Assembly: GCF_021545845.1 (NCBI RefSeq)
Contig: NZ_CP088923.1
Span: 2,108,001 to 2,172,000 of the forward strand
Direction of reading: 5' to 3'
Source of the DNA: Rhodanobacter thiooxydans
GTDB lineage: Bacteria; Pseudomonadota; Gammaproteobacteria; Xanthomonadales; Rhodanobacteraceae
Length of the DNA: 64,000 nucleotides
The position numbers were made by a program, and so were the translations under genes. The notes below the pieces were generated by a model. It was not told the DNA's origin, did not search any database, and saw only the letters and a list, made by a program, of their open reading frames with translations. Within the stretch, counting starts at the first letter, position 1. Each line of letters opens with the position of its first letter. Shown one piece after another: positions 43,394 through 54,130 of this stretch.

Positions 43394-44466
43394 TGCGCCC
43401 GGCCCGCGCCCTGATCGACCTGGCCGCCTTGCGCCACAACTACCGCCTCGCGCGCGAGCTGGGCGGGCGCAAGGCGCTGGCCGTGGTCAAGGCCGACGCC
43501 TACGGTCACGGCGCCGTGCGCTGCGCGCAGGCGCTGGAAGCGGAGGCCGACGGGTTCGGCGTGGCCTGCATCGAGGAGGCGCTGGAACTGCGCGAAGCCG
43601 GCATCCGCGCGCCGATCCTGCTGCTGGAAGGTTTCTTCGAGGCCGACGAGCTGGCGCTGATCGACGCCCATGACCTGTGGTTTGTGGTGCAGGCCGGGTG
43701 GCAGGTCGACGCGATCGCGCGCGCGCGCCCGGCCAAGCCGTTCACGATCTGGCTGAAGCTCGATTCGGGCATGCACCGGCTCGGCCTGGCCGCAGCGGAC
43801 TACCGCGCCAGCCTGCAGCGTCTGCAGGCCATGCCGCAGGTGCGCGAGGTGGTGGCGATGACCCACTTTGCCCGCGCCGACGAGCTGGACTGCGAACGCA
43901 CTACCGAGCAGCAGGCGCTGTTCCACCAGGTGTGCGACGAGCTGCACCTGCCCAGCAGCCTCAGCAATTCCCCCGCGCTGCTCGGCTGGCCCGAGACGCA
44001 GGGCGAGTGGGCGCGACCGGGCCTGATGCTGTACGGCGCCACGCCGTTCGCCGGCGCGCACCCGGTCGCCGATCGCCTGCGCCCGGTGATGACGGTGGAG
44101 TCGAAGGTGATCGGCGTGCGCGAACTGCCGCCCGGCGAACCGATCGGCTACGGCGCCCGCTTCGTCACCCAGCGCCCCAGCCGCATCGGCGTCGTCGCGA
44201 TGGGTTACGCCGACGGCTACCCCCAGTTCGCCCCCAACGGTACCCCGGCCACCATCGACGGCCGCCCCGGCGAACTGGTCGGCCGCGTGTCGATGGACAT
44301 GCTCACCGTCGACCTCACCGACCATCCTGCCGCCGGCCTCGGCAGCCGCATCGAGCTGTGGGGCAAACAGGTCCCGGTCAGCGAACTGGCGCTGCACAGC
44401 GAAAGCAGCGCGTACCAGCTGCTGTGCGGGCTGAAGCGCGTGCCGCGCAGCTACGTCGACGCGTGA
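43393..44466 (+). CDS. alr: Alanine racemase (catabolic, DadX-type)
   Basis: 357 residues. The PLP Lys33 lies in [10 protein letters not shown]. The barrel continues with [14 protein letters not shown] and a MTHFARADE loop, and the C-terminal beta domain has [23 protein letters not shown] and an [14 protein letters not shown] end. It interconverts L- and D-alanine. Overlap with dadA by one base and control from the divergent Lrp gene suggest the catabolic isozyme (dadX) rather than the cell-wall one. Whether a second alr exists cannot be seen here. Confidence 0.95.
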   Translation: MRPARALIDLAALRHNYRLARELGGRKALAVVKADAYGHGAVRCAQALEAEADGFGVACIEEALELREAGIRAPILLLEGFFEADELALIDAHDLWFVVQAGWQVDAIARARPAKPFTIWLKLDSGMHRLGLAAADYRASLQRLQAMPQVREVVAMTHFARADELDCERTTEQQALFHQVCDELHLPSSLSNSPALLGWPETQGEWARPGLMLYGATPFAGAHPVADRLRPVMTVESKVIGVRELPPGEPIGYGARFVTQRPSRIGVVAMGYADGYPQFAPNGTPATIDGRPGELVGRVSMDMLTVDLTDHPAAGLGSRIELWGKQVPVSELALHSESSAYQLLCGLKRVPRSYVDA

Positions 44467-44476
44467 ATGCTCTGCT

Positions 44477-44500
44477 CCTCCCCCTGCGTGCAGGGGGAGG
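44477..44500. repeat. GC hairpin after alr
   Basis: A 10-bp perfect stem (CCTCCCCCTG / CAGGGGGAGG) with a CGTG loop, 11 bases after the alr stop. No T-run follows. The sequence type is close to the hairpin at 10903-10925. Confidence 0.6.
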
Positions 44501-44624
44501 CTGGCGCCGCAGGGAGTCCTTTAGGTGCGGGGGTCAAGCTCTTGATCTCCAGAACACATCGATCTCGCTCCCTGCGACCCATCGCTGCCACCATCGCGGC
44601 ATGGACCAGCCAAGGGGGAACGCC

Positions 44625-45266
44625 ATGACCGCACTCACCGAGCGCTTCAGCCGCGCCGTCGACTACGCCCGCATCGCCCACGCTACCCAGCTGCGCAAGG
44701 GCTCGAACATCCCGTACCTCTACCACCTGCTTGGCGTCGCCAGCTTGGTGATCGAGTTCGGCGGCAGCGAGGATCAGGCTATCGCCGGCCTGCTGCACGA
44801 CACCATCGAGGATGGCGGTACCGTGCACGAGGCGGCAATTCGCGCGCAATTCGGCGCTGCCGTCGCCAACATCGTCAGGGACTGCACCGACGGCACCGCT
44901 GAAGGCAAGGCCAGCCACACCGATCCCGAGGCCAAACGCCGCGACTGGCTCGAGCGCAAGCTCGCCTACCTCGCGCACCTGCGGCAGTCACCGGACGCCA
45001 CCCTGCTGGTCAGTGCCTGCGACAAGCTGCACAACGCTCGCGCCATCGTGCAGGACCTCGAAGATCCCGAGATCGGCACCCGCGTGTTCGACCGCTTCAC
45101 CGGCGGCCGCGACGGCACGCTCGGCTACTACCAGGCGCTGGCGGAAATCTTTTCGGCACGTGGAGTCAAGGCGGCCAGGGTGCTCGACACCACGGTGGAC
45201 TGGATGCACGAATTGGCTGGGGCGGAGCGGCGTGCGGCGTTGCCCTTCAGCACGCCTGCCGGATGA
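44625..45266 (+). CDS. HD-domain protein, SpoT/Mesh1-like candidate alarmone hydrolase
   Basis: 213 residues with one HD domain and nothing else: no synthetase, TGS or ACT part. Motifs match the (p)ppGpp hydrolase branch: ARIAHATQLRKGSNIPYLYH with the first His, AGLLHDTIEDGG with the HD pair, and ACDKLHNARAIVQDL with the later metal Asp. A stand-alone hydrolase would lower alarmone levels, but other nucleotide substrates are possible. The start at 44625 follows AAGGGGGAA; an in-frame ATG at 44601 lies ahead of that site. It is not overlapped with alr, and a terminator follows. Chain and fold are secure; substrate is inferred. Confidence 0.72.
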   Translation: MTALTERFSRAVDYARIAHATQLRKGSNIPYLYHLLGVASLVIEFGGSEDQAIAGLLHDTIEDGGTVHEAAIRAQFGAAVANIVRDCTDGTAEGKASHTDPEAKRRDWLERKLAYLAHLRQSPDATLLVSACDKLHNARAIVQDLEDPEIGTRVFDRFTGGRDGTLGYYQALAEIFSARGVKAARVLDTTVDWMHELAGAERRAALPFSTPAG

Positions 45267-45309
45267 AGTGACCGCTGCCGCCGTGACGCCACTGCCGGCT
45301 TGACGAAAA

Positions 45310-45339
45310 GAGCCCCGCAAGCGGGGCTCCTTCGTTTTT
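45310..45339. terminator. Terminator between the HD gene and the Ala/Ser-rich gene
   Basis: A 9-bp perfect stem (GAGCCCCGC / GCGGGGCTC) with an AA loop, followed by CTTCGTTTTT. Upstream AAAAG makes it usable in both directions between the converging genes. Confidence 0.88.
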
Positions 45340-45353
45340 ACGCAGTTGCCAGC

Positions 45354-46403
45354 TCAGTGCTGCGCGTTCGCGCTGGCGCTGGCGTTGCCGTCGGCCTGTG
45401 CCGAGGTGGAAACGCCGCTGCGCGCCGAACCGTGGGCACTGGCCTGACCGCTGGCTTGGCCGCTGGCGTTGGCGGAGCCGTTGCCATGGGTCGAATCGGC
45501 ATTGGCGGTGGTGCTGCCCTGGGTTGCGCCCGAACCGGACACGTCGACCGACTTGTCCCCGGCGCTGCGCGCGGCGCCGGAAGCGTCCGACAGCAGCCCC
45601 GGCTTCGAAGCGGTTTCGCTGCCCGATGAAGTGCCCGAATCAGCCGAGGTAGCCTGCGACGCGTTGCCGGCGTTGCCGGCGACAGCCGTGCCGAGCGAAC
45701 CGGCGCCCTGGGTGGACTGCGCGCCGGAGGCCGACGCCTGCTGCGCCGTACTCATGGCGGTGTGGGCCGAACCAGCGGCTTCGCCTTCAGCGCTCGCCGT
45801 CGCCTGGCCTGCGGCGTTCTGCGCGCGGTTCACCGCGTTGCGGCTGCTGCTTTCGGCCGTCGAGACGGCTGAACGGGCCCGATTCGCCGCCTGGTCCGCG
45901 GTGCCGGCCAGGGCATCGCGCGTGGCGGCGGTATCGAGGGCGCCGGTTGCGGACGAATCCAGTTGCGTCGCGCCGTTCAGCGTGCCATCGAGCGCACCGT
46001 TGCCGGCATTGGCGCCAGCCGCACCGGCCAGGTTGCCGGCGGCGTCAGCGGCGGCGTGGCCGTTCATCTGACGGGTGGCCTGGGTGGCGGTGTCCGTCGC
46101 GGTGGCGGCGGTGCGGGCGGCACGCTGGCGCAGACGCTCCGCGCGCCGCTCGGCTGCCCGCGTGTTGATGTCGGGAGAGAGACGGCCCATGCCGCGGGCC
46201 GAACCGTCGAGCTGGCCGCCGATCTGGCCACCGACCTGACCCATGGTCGCGTTGACAGGGCCTTGCAGGCCGCCGGTAATGCCGCCACCGAGTCCGCCGC
46301 CACCCAGGATCTGGGCGTGCAGCGGAGTCATCGAGGCCAGGGCGAGGGCGCTGGCGAGCAGGGCGATGTTGAGGGTCTTGTTACGGAGAGTTGTATTGCG
46401 CAT
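45354..46403 (-). CDS. Secreted Ala/Ser/Gly-rich low-complexity protein, function unknown
   Basis: 349 residues. A clear signal peptide (IALLASALALASMTPLHA) ends before QILGGGGLGGG. The mature chain has a Gly-rich start, a short basic helix (AAERRAERLRQRAARTAA) and then about 250 residues dominated by Ala, Ser, Gly, Thr, Asn and Gln with no Cys. Repeated themes are AA-N-RA, SASGQASGQAS and AGNAGNAS. Such composition suggests an extended or fibrous surface component rather than an enzyme. Its mature N-terminus (QILG) matches that of the neighbouring subtilase, and an upstream motif is shared with the sigma-factor gene. I recognise no family. Confidence 0.7.
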   Translation of the reverse strand: MRNTTLRNKTLNIALLASALALASMTPLHAQILGGGGLGGGITGGLQGPVNATMGQVGGQIGGQLDGSARGMGRLSPDINTRAAERRAERLRQRAARTAATATDTATQATRQMNGHAAADAAGNLAGAAGANAGNGALDGTLNGATQLDSSATGALDTAATRDALAGTADQAANRARSAVSTAESSSRNAVNRAQNAAGQATASAEGEAAGSAHTAMSTAQQASASGAQSTQGAGSLGTAVAGNAGNASQATSADSGTSSGSETASKPGLLSDASGAARSAGDKSVDVSGSGATQGSTTANADSTHGNGSANASGQASGQASAHGSARSGVSTSAQADGNASASANAQH

Positions 46404-46449
46404 GGGTGGACCTCCTGCCTGCGGCCGATCCGCGGCTTCCAGGATCCTT

Positions 46450-46473
46450 TACGTTTGCGCGCGGAAGATCCTT
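46450..46473 (-). promoter_or_regulatory. Putative ECF-type promoter of the Ala/Ser-rich gene
   Basis: On the minus strand AAGGA (46469-46473) is followed after 15 bases by CGTA (46450-46453), then AAGG. The same AAGGA-N15-CGTA-N2-GG layout precedes the sigma-factor gene at 47841. ECF promoters commonly have GGAA-type -35 and CGT-type -10 elements. The start codon lies 47 bases downstream. Confidence 0.45.
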
Positions 46474-46509
46474 CCGTGCCGGTTGGCAATAGTTGGTTGG
46501 TGTTCAGCT

Positions 46510-47757
46510 TCAGGGCGACAGCAAGCCATAGCCGCAGCGCGGGTCGCGGTTCGATGCGCCCAGATGGCGGGCCTCGCCGGCCAGTTGCTGCTGCGTTTGC
46601 GCTGCGGCATCCGCATCGGGCGCGCCCAGCAGCTGCGCGGCCTTTCGCGCGACGATCGGCGCCGCGAACGAGGTGCCGCGCAGCGCGTTGCGGCCGTTGC
46701 CGACCACGCCGGACGCGCAGAAATCCACCTGGTCGCCGCTGCCGGCTTCGGGCAGCACGCGGTCGTGCGCATCGACGCCGCTGACGCCGATCACGCCCGG
46801 GTACGCAGCCGGAAACAGCGGCGGCGCTGCCGGTCCATCGTTGCCGACTGCGCTGACCAGCACATGGCCGCGCGCGATCATCGCCTGCACCGCGCGCGCT
46901 AGCACCGGGTTGTCCGGGCCGACCAGACTGATGTTGACCACCGCCACGCGCTCGCGCGCCATCCAGGCGAGCGCGTCAACGAGATTCGAGGTGGCGCCGC
47001 CGACCGCGTCGCCGCACCATAGGTCGGCGGCATACAGCGTGTCCGGGTCGCCGGCGACGAGGCGTGCGGCGACCGCGGTGCCGTGCCGCGACGGGTTTGC
47101 CGTCTTGCAGCCGTGCCGCTCGATGCGTGCGCGTGCCAGCGCGGGGTCGGTCGGGTCGACCCCGCCATCGATCAGCCCTACGCGTTGTGCCGGTGCACCG
47201 GACGAGGGTGTCGCTGTGCTCGTCGCGCCGGCCACGTCGCCCTGGCCGGCGGGCAGGTAGAGATGCTGGTAAGTGAATGCCGCGCCCGGCACGGCCTGCT
47301 GCAGGGCGCGCAGGGCCCTGGCCGTACTGCGTCCGCGGGTGTCGTGCAGGACCACGAAATCCAGCCCCAGCGTTGCGTCCGCCGACGCTTCCCGATCCAC
47401 TACGAAACCCAGCGCCTGCACCGCATCGCGTTGCGCCGCCGACAAGCCCATGGCGAGGAACTCGCCACGCAGGACCGGGGCGCCGTGAGGGTCGACGTCG
47501 ACGCGCCGGGGTTCCCTGCGCAACAGCGTCTCAATCTGCAACTTGCGCGTGATGGCCAGCGGTCCGCGCAGCAGGTCGTCGACGCTGCGCAAGGGCGACG
47601 TCGGAACGACGGCGGGCAGGTTCGTGCCGGGCACCTGCAGGTTGGGCAGACCTTGCACCGGTCCGAGTATCTGCGCTCGCGCCGGCGTCGCGCCGGCCAC
47701 GGCCAGCGCGATGGCCAGCAACGGGACGAGCATGGCGGGCGGGCGGTGCAATGGCAT
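46510..47757 (-). CDS. Secreted S8-family serine peptidase (subtilase)
   Basis: 415 residues. The signal peptide (LVPLLAIALAVAGATPARA) is followed by QILGPVQGL and a pro-region of about 150 residues, then the subtilisin domain. The triad is Asp197 in LIDGGVD, His225 in SRHGTAVA and Ser363 in RGTSFAAP, with the oxyanion Asn in VSAVGNDGP. All catalytic residues are intact. ATGs at 47778 and 47733 are alternative starts; 47757 keeps a GAGG site upstream. It is divergent from the ECF sigma/anti-sigma pair and precedes the Ala/Ser-rich gene on the same strand. Its substrate is unknown; processing of that neighbour or of envelope proteins is possible. Confidence 0.88.
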   Translation of the reverse strand: MPLHRPPAMLVPLLAIALAVAGATPARAQILGPVQGLPNLQVPGTNLPAVVPTSPLRSVDDLLRGPLAITRKLQIETLLRREPRRVDVDPHGAPVLRGEFLAMGLSAAQRDAVQALGFVVDREASADATLGLDFVVLHDTRGRSTARALRALQQAVPGAAFTYQHLYLPAGQGDVAGATSTATPSSGAPAQRVGLIDGGVDPTDPALARARIERHGCKTANPSRHGTAVAARLVAGDPDTLYAADLWCGDAVGGATSNLVDALAWMARERVAVVNISLVGPDNPVLARAVQAMIARGHVLVSAVGNDGPAAPPLFPAAYPGVIGVSGVDAHDRVLPEAGSGDQVDFCASGVVGNGRNALRGTSFAAPIVARKAAQLLGAPDADAAAQTQQQLAGEARHLGASNRDPRCGYGLLSP

Positions 47758-47840
47758 GGCCGTGGGCCTCGGGAGCAACGGGGCCGGATGCTAGCATGGG
47801 CCCGCTTTACGCCCTCGAACTGCGCCGATGCGGGCGAGGG

Positions 47841-47864
47841 AAGGAATCCTCCCGTTCGGACGTA
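47841..47864 (+). promoter_or_regulatory. Putative autoregulated ECF promoter of the sigma gene
   Basis: AAGGA (47841-47845), 15 bases, CGTA (47861-47864), then GTGG. The layout is identical to the element at 46450-46473 on the other strand. The GTG start of the sigma gene is 14 bases after CGTA, so the leader would be very short. Confidence 0.45.
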
Positions 47865-47878
47865 GTGGAAGGTGATGC

Positions 47879-48370
47879 GTGAATGCGAGCGACGCCGTGC
47901 GCGAAGGACTGATCCCGCTGCTGCCGCGCCTGCGCCGTCTGGCGCGGGCGCTGGCGGGCCAGGTCGCCGACGCCGACGACCTGGTGCAGATCGTGCTGGA
48001 ACGCGCGCTGGCTCGTGCCGCGCAGTGGCGGCCGGACGCTGCGTTGGACAAGTGGGTGTTTGCGATCGCGCGCAACGCCTGGCGGGACGAACTGCGTGCG
48101 CGTGGCCGGACACAACATTTGTTCGCGCCCGAGGAAGCCGGTGAGATGGCTGCCGACCGCGCCAGCGCACAACCCGCGCAGCAGCTGGAACTGGCGATGG
48201 CGTTGGCGGCGTTGCCGCCCGACCACCGCGAAGTGGTGGCCCTGGTGCTGGTCGAGGGCATGTCGTACGGCGAGGCCGCCGAGCTGCTCGAGGTGCCGGT
48301 GGGCACCGTCACCAGTCGCCTGGCTCGCGCCCGCGCTAGCTTGCAGGCCCATCTTGGGAAAGACGCATGA
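47879..48370 (+). CDS. ECF-type RNA polymerase sigma factor
   Basis: 163 residues, typical of ECF (group 4) factors with only regions 2 and 4. Region 2 shows RLARALAGQVADADDLVQIV and DKWVFAIARNAWRDELRA. Region 4.2 is the helix-turn-helix EGMSYGEAAELLEVPVGTVT. The start is a GTG with AAGG upstream. The last codon overlaps the anti-sigma ATG (ATGA), so the two are coupled. The divergent subtilase and Ala/Ser-rich genes are plausible members of its regulon. Confidence 0.93.
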   Translation: MNASDAVREGLIPLLPRLRRLARALAGQVADADDLVQIVLERALARAAQWRPDAALDKWVFAIARNAWRDELRARGRTQHLFAPEEAGEMAADRASAQPAQQLELAMALAALPPDHREVVALVLVEGMSYGEAAELLEVPVGTVTSRLARARASLQAHLGKDA

Positions 48371-49125
48371 ACCCGATCGACGACGACACCTTGCAGGCTT
48401 ATGTGGATGGCGAACTCGACGCCTCCGACGCCGCGCGCGTCGATGCCGCACTGACGCACGACGACGTGCTCGCCCGCCGCGTGCGGCAGGCGCGTGCCGT
48501 GCGCGCACAGCTGCGCGCCGCGTTCGATCCGGTGCTCGACGAACCGGTGCCGGAGCGGCTGTCCGCCTTGCTGCAGCCGCCGGCTGCGCAGGCGGCGATA
48601 CCTGCCGCGCCACGCGTCGCGTCTGCGGGCGGGCACCGCACGGGCGCCAAGCGCAGCCGCGCGCCGCACCGCTGGTTCGTGCCGGGCGCCGCGCTGGCCG
48701 CGTCGGTGGCGCTGCTCGCCGTGGCCCTGTGGTGGTGGCGACCCGGCGGCGAGCTGGTGCGCATGCAGGGCGACCAGTCGTTCGCCGCCGGCGCGCTGGA
48801 GCGCGCGCTCGATCATGCACTGGCGAGCGAACCGGATGCGAAGGCCCTGGTGTCGATTGGCCTGAGTTTCCGCAGCAACGACGGGCGTATCTGCCGCACC
48901 TTCGTGCTGCACCCTGCGCCAGCCCGAGCCGGCCTTGCCTGCCATGGCGACACGGGCTGGGAGCTGCCGGTGCTCGGTACGGCGGCCGCGCCGGAAGGCG
49001 GCGAATTGCGCCAGGCGGCGAGCGCCCTGCCGCCTGCGGTGCAGGCCGCGGTCGATGCCCGCCTGCGCGGCAACGTGTTCGACGCACGGCAGGAGCACGC
49101 CGCGCGCGACGCCGGCTGGCGCTAG
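48367..49125 (+). CDS. Membrane-anchored anti-sigma factor
   Basis: 252 residues. The N-terminal cytoplasmic part carries DDDTLQAYVDGELDAS and RRVRQARAVRAQL, the usual helical sigma-binding head, but lacks the HxxxCxxC zinc motif of classic anti-sigma domains. One membrane span near residues 101-123 (WFVPGAALAASVALLAVALW) leads to a periplasmic domain of about 125 residues with two Cys (RICRTFVL and LACHGDTGW) that could form a disulfide. It overlaps the sigma gene by four bases. It should hold the sigma factor at the membrane until an envelope signal acts. Confidence 0.85.
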   Translation: MNPIDDDTLQAYVDGELDASDAARVDAALTHDDVLARRVRQARAVRAQLRAAFDPVLDEPVPERLSALLQPPAAQAAIPAAPRVASAGGHRTGAKRSRAPHRWFVPGAALAASVALLAVALWWWRPGGELVRMQGDQSFAAGALERALDHALASEPDAKALVSIGLSFRSNDGRICRTFVLHPAPARAGLACHGDTGWELPVLGTAAAPEGGELRQAASALPPAVQAAVDARLRGNVFDARQEHAARDAGWR

Positions 49126-49304
49126 CTGTGCGGCAGCGGCCATTACCGCCGCCGGGGGCAACGGACCCTGAGCGGGAAGTTGACCTGCGCTTCGCAGGCG
49201 CGTCGCTACCATGGGGGCAACGGCCTGGGCCGGTGCGCTGTGCTGCGACAGCCGGCGCGTCGGGACATTGCATGGCCGTTTCCACCTGCCGGGAGGAACC
49301 ATCC

Positions 49305-49577
49305 GTGTCCGATGAAAATGCGAAGAAGCCGATCGATCAGCTTGCCGACACGGTGGCGCAGCTCAAGGAGATGCGGCACTACTCGAAGAACAACGTGGAA
49401 ACGCTGACCGCCGCGTGGCTGCTGTTCGACGGCGAATTGTCCAGGCTGAAGCAGGCGGACAAGCTGGCCGACCTGATGGACCGCCAGGGGCAACTGCACG
49501 AGGCGCTGGAGACGGTGATCAACGATCTGGACGAGCAACTGGCGAAGATGCAGCCCGAACCCGAGCCTGGGGCATAG
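49305..49577 (+). CDS. Small helical protein, function unknown
   Basis: 90 residues from a GTG at 49305 with a strong GGGAGGA site seven bases upstream; an ATG at 49272 in frame has no such site. The chain is highly charged and helical (DQLADTVAQLKEMRHYSKNN, then LHEALETVINDLDEQLAKMQ), with one Trp-containing hydrophobic patch (LTAAWLLFDG) and a Pro/Glu-rich end. No signal peptide or membrane span. It lies 179 bases after the anti-sigma gene and could be part of that unit or independent. I do not recognise the family. Confidence 0.65.
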   Translation: MSDENAKKPIDQLADTVAQLKEMRHYSKNNVETLTAAWLLFDGELSRLKQADKLADLMDRQGQLHEALETVINDLDEQLAKMQPEPEPGA

Positions 49578-49734
49578 GCGACCGCGGAGCGTCGCTGGCA
49601 CCGGCACGGACTGCGTGGCGCGAGCCGGTCGGGCCGCGGCGCGATGGACGGTAGCGCGGCGTGCTGGCGCGTCGCTGGCCTGATATATATGCGCCTCAGG
49701 CCAGAGGCGGGCACGAACTTCCGGGGGCGGCGAG

Positions 49735-50673
49735 ATGGTGGATGTTGAAAGCAGGGTGGAGGCCGATGGCGCTGTCTACCGGACGCTGCTGGAATCGACC
49801 CGGGCGATCCCGTGGAAGATCGACTGGGACAGCAAGCAGTTTGCCTACATCGGGCCGCAGATCGAGGCACTGCTGGGCTGGGCGCCGTCGAGCTGGGAAA
49901 GCGTGGGCGACTGGGCCAGCCGCATGCATCCGGAAGACCGCGACTGGGTGGTGGATTTCTGCGTGGCGCAATCGCAGGCAGGAGTGGACCACGAGGCCGA
50001 CTACCGCGCGCTGACCCGCGACGGCCATTACGTCTGGATCCGCGACGTGGTGCACGTGGTGCGCCGGCCCGACGGCACGGTCGATTCGCTGATCGGCTTC
50101 ATGTTCGACATCAGCGAGCGCAAGCGCACCGAGCAGCAGCTGGTCAGCCTGCAGAGGGAGATGGAGGAGCTTTCCTTCCGCGACGGCCTGACCGGCGTGG
50201 CCAACCGGCGGCGTTTCGACGCGATCATCGAGCTCGAGTGGAGCAACGCGCGGCACAACCGGCAGCCATTGTCGCTGCTGATGATCGATATCGACTATTT
50301 CAAGCAGTACAACGACTGCTACGGCCACCTGGAGGGCGATGCCTGCCTCAAGCGGGTGGCACGGCTGCTGAGTTCGGCGGCCACGCGTGCACGCGACCTG
50401 CTGGCGCGTTTCGGCGGCGAAGAGTTCGTGCTGGTATTGCCGGAAACCGACGCGGCGGCTGCCGCCAAGCTCGCCGACCGCTGCCGCGAACTGATCCTGG
50501 CCGAGCAGATTCCGCACGCGTCGTCGCCGATCGGTCCCGTGCTGACGATCAGCCTCGGCGTGGGCAGCATGATCCCGGGCTACGACGATGAAGGGCGGGC
50601 ATTCATCGACACGGTGGACAAGCGGCTGTACCAGGCCAAGCAACACGGCCGCAACCGCATCGTGGCGGGGTAG
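49735..50673 (+). CDS. PAS-domain diguanylate cyclase (GGDEF family)
   Basis: 312 residues. A PAS fold with PAC tail occupies about residues 15-135 (WASRMHPEDRDWVVDF, RDGHYVWIRDVVHVVRRPDG, GFMFDISERKRTEQQL). The GGDEF domain follows: FRDGLTGVANRRRFD, IDIDYFKQYND and the active-site GGEEF at residues 227-231. A product-inhibition I-site (RARD) lies five residues upstream. It should make cyclic di-GMP in the cytosol in response to a PAS-sensed signal. No membrane span. It stands alone, with AT-rich sequence (ATATATAT) about 50 bases upstream. Confidence 0.93.
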   Translation: MVDVESRVEADGAVYRTLLESTRAIPWKIDWDSKQFAYIGPQIEALLGWAPSSWESVGDWASRMHPEDRDWVVDFCVAQSQAGVDHEADYRALTRDGHYVWIRDVVHVVRRPDGTVDSLIGFMFDISERKRTEQQLVSLQREMEELSFRDGLTGVANRRRFDAIIELEWSNARHNRQPLSLLMIDIDYFKQYNDCYGHLEGDACLKRVARLLSSAATRARDLLARFGGEEFVLVLPETDAAAAAKLADRCRELILAEQIPHASSPIGPVLTISLGVGSMIPGYDDEGRAFIDTVDKRLYQAKQHGRNRIVAG

Positions 50674-50717
50674 CCCTGGCGTTCGCATCCGGCGAACGCA
50701 TTCCGATGGAGAACAGC

Positions 50718-51107
50718 ATGGGCAGGATCATTCTTTTCGCGGCGCTGGCCATTTTCGCGCTGCCGGTTTTTGCCGCAACCCAGTCCTACGCCGATGCCAA
50801 GGCGCTGGCCGATCGCGACGAGGCCTCCGTGTCGAAAGCGCAGTCGGCTGCGCTACTCGCCTCGCAGAAGGCGGCGATCGAGCGGATCGTCACGGCCTGC
50901 GCAGGGGGCATGGGGCCGGCGGGCATGCCGCCGTTTGTCGTCGTGGTGGAACTGGACGCGGCCGGCAAGGTGGCCGCGACGTGGCGCGAGGGCAGCTCCG
51001 ACTTTGCCGTCTGCTTCCAGAAGCAGCTGGGCACGCTCTCGCTGTTCACCCCGCCGCGCGCGCCGTTCTACACGTCGTTCGAGATGAGCATGTCGCCTGG
51101 GGATTGA
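50718..51107 (+). CDS. Small exported protein, function unknown
   Basis: 129 residues. A signal peptide (RIILFAALAIFALPVFA) is followed by a helical stretch (YADAKALADRDEASVSKAQS) and a compact C-terminal half with two Cys (VTACAGGMG and FAVCFQKQ) likely to pair. The ATG at 50718 has GGAGAA ahead of it; an ATG at 50706 is also in frame. It lies 44 bases after the cyclase gene and could be co-transcribed. The pattern (FVVVVELDAAGKVAATWREG) faintly recalls TonB-C-like or energy-transducer-tail proteins, but I do not assign it. Confidence 0.65.
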   Translation: MGRIILFAALAIFALPVFAATQSYADAKALADRDEASVSKAQSAALLASQKAAIERIVTACAGGMGPAGMPPFVVVVELDAAGKVAATWREGSSDFAVCFQKQLGTLSLFTPPRAPFYTSFEMSMSPGD

Positions 51108-51131
51108 CGCCCTGCGTCGGCATCGCCACCA

Positions 51132-51167
51132 ACGCAGGAAGGCCCCGCGTGCGGGGCCTTCCTGCGT
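51132..51167. terminator. Long perfect hairpin between converging genes
   Basis: A 17-bp perfect stem (ACGCAGGAAGGCCCCGC and its reverse complement) around a 2-base GT centre, between the small exported-protein gene and gcvP. No proper T-run follows on either strand; the AAGG/CCTT part may supply a weak U-tract. Probably a bidirectional transcription end. Confidence 0.65.
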
Positions 51168-51194
51168 CCTACCTGGGCGAAGCGGCGCGGCCGA

Positions 51195-54083
<2,889 letters not shown>

Positions 54084-54130
54084 GGGTGGGCATCCGAAGG
54101 CTCGCGTGCCGTGCCGCACGCGGGGCGCCC

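Noticed and set aside
47805..47811. CGTAAAG upstream of the subtilase as a third ECF promoter
   Set aside because: No AAGGA or GGAA element lies 13-18 bases upstream (the position at 15 bases reads GCATC), so only a partial -10 match remains.
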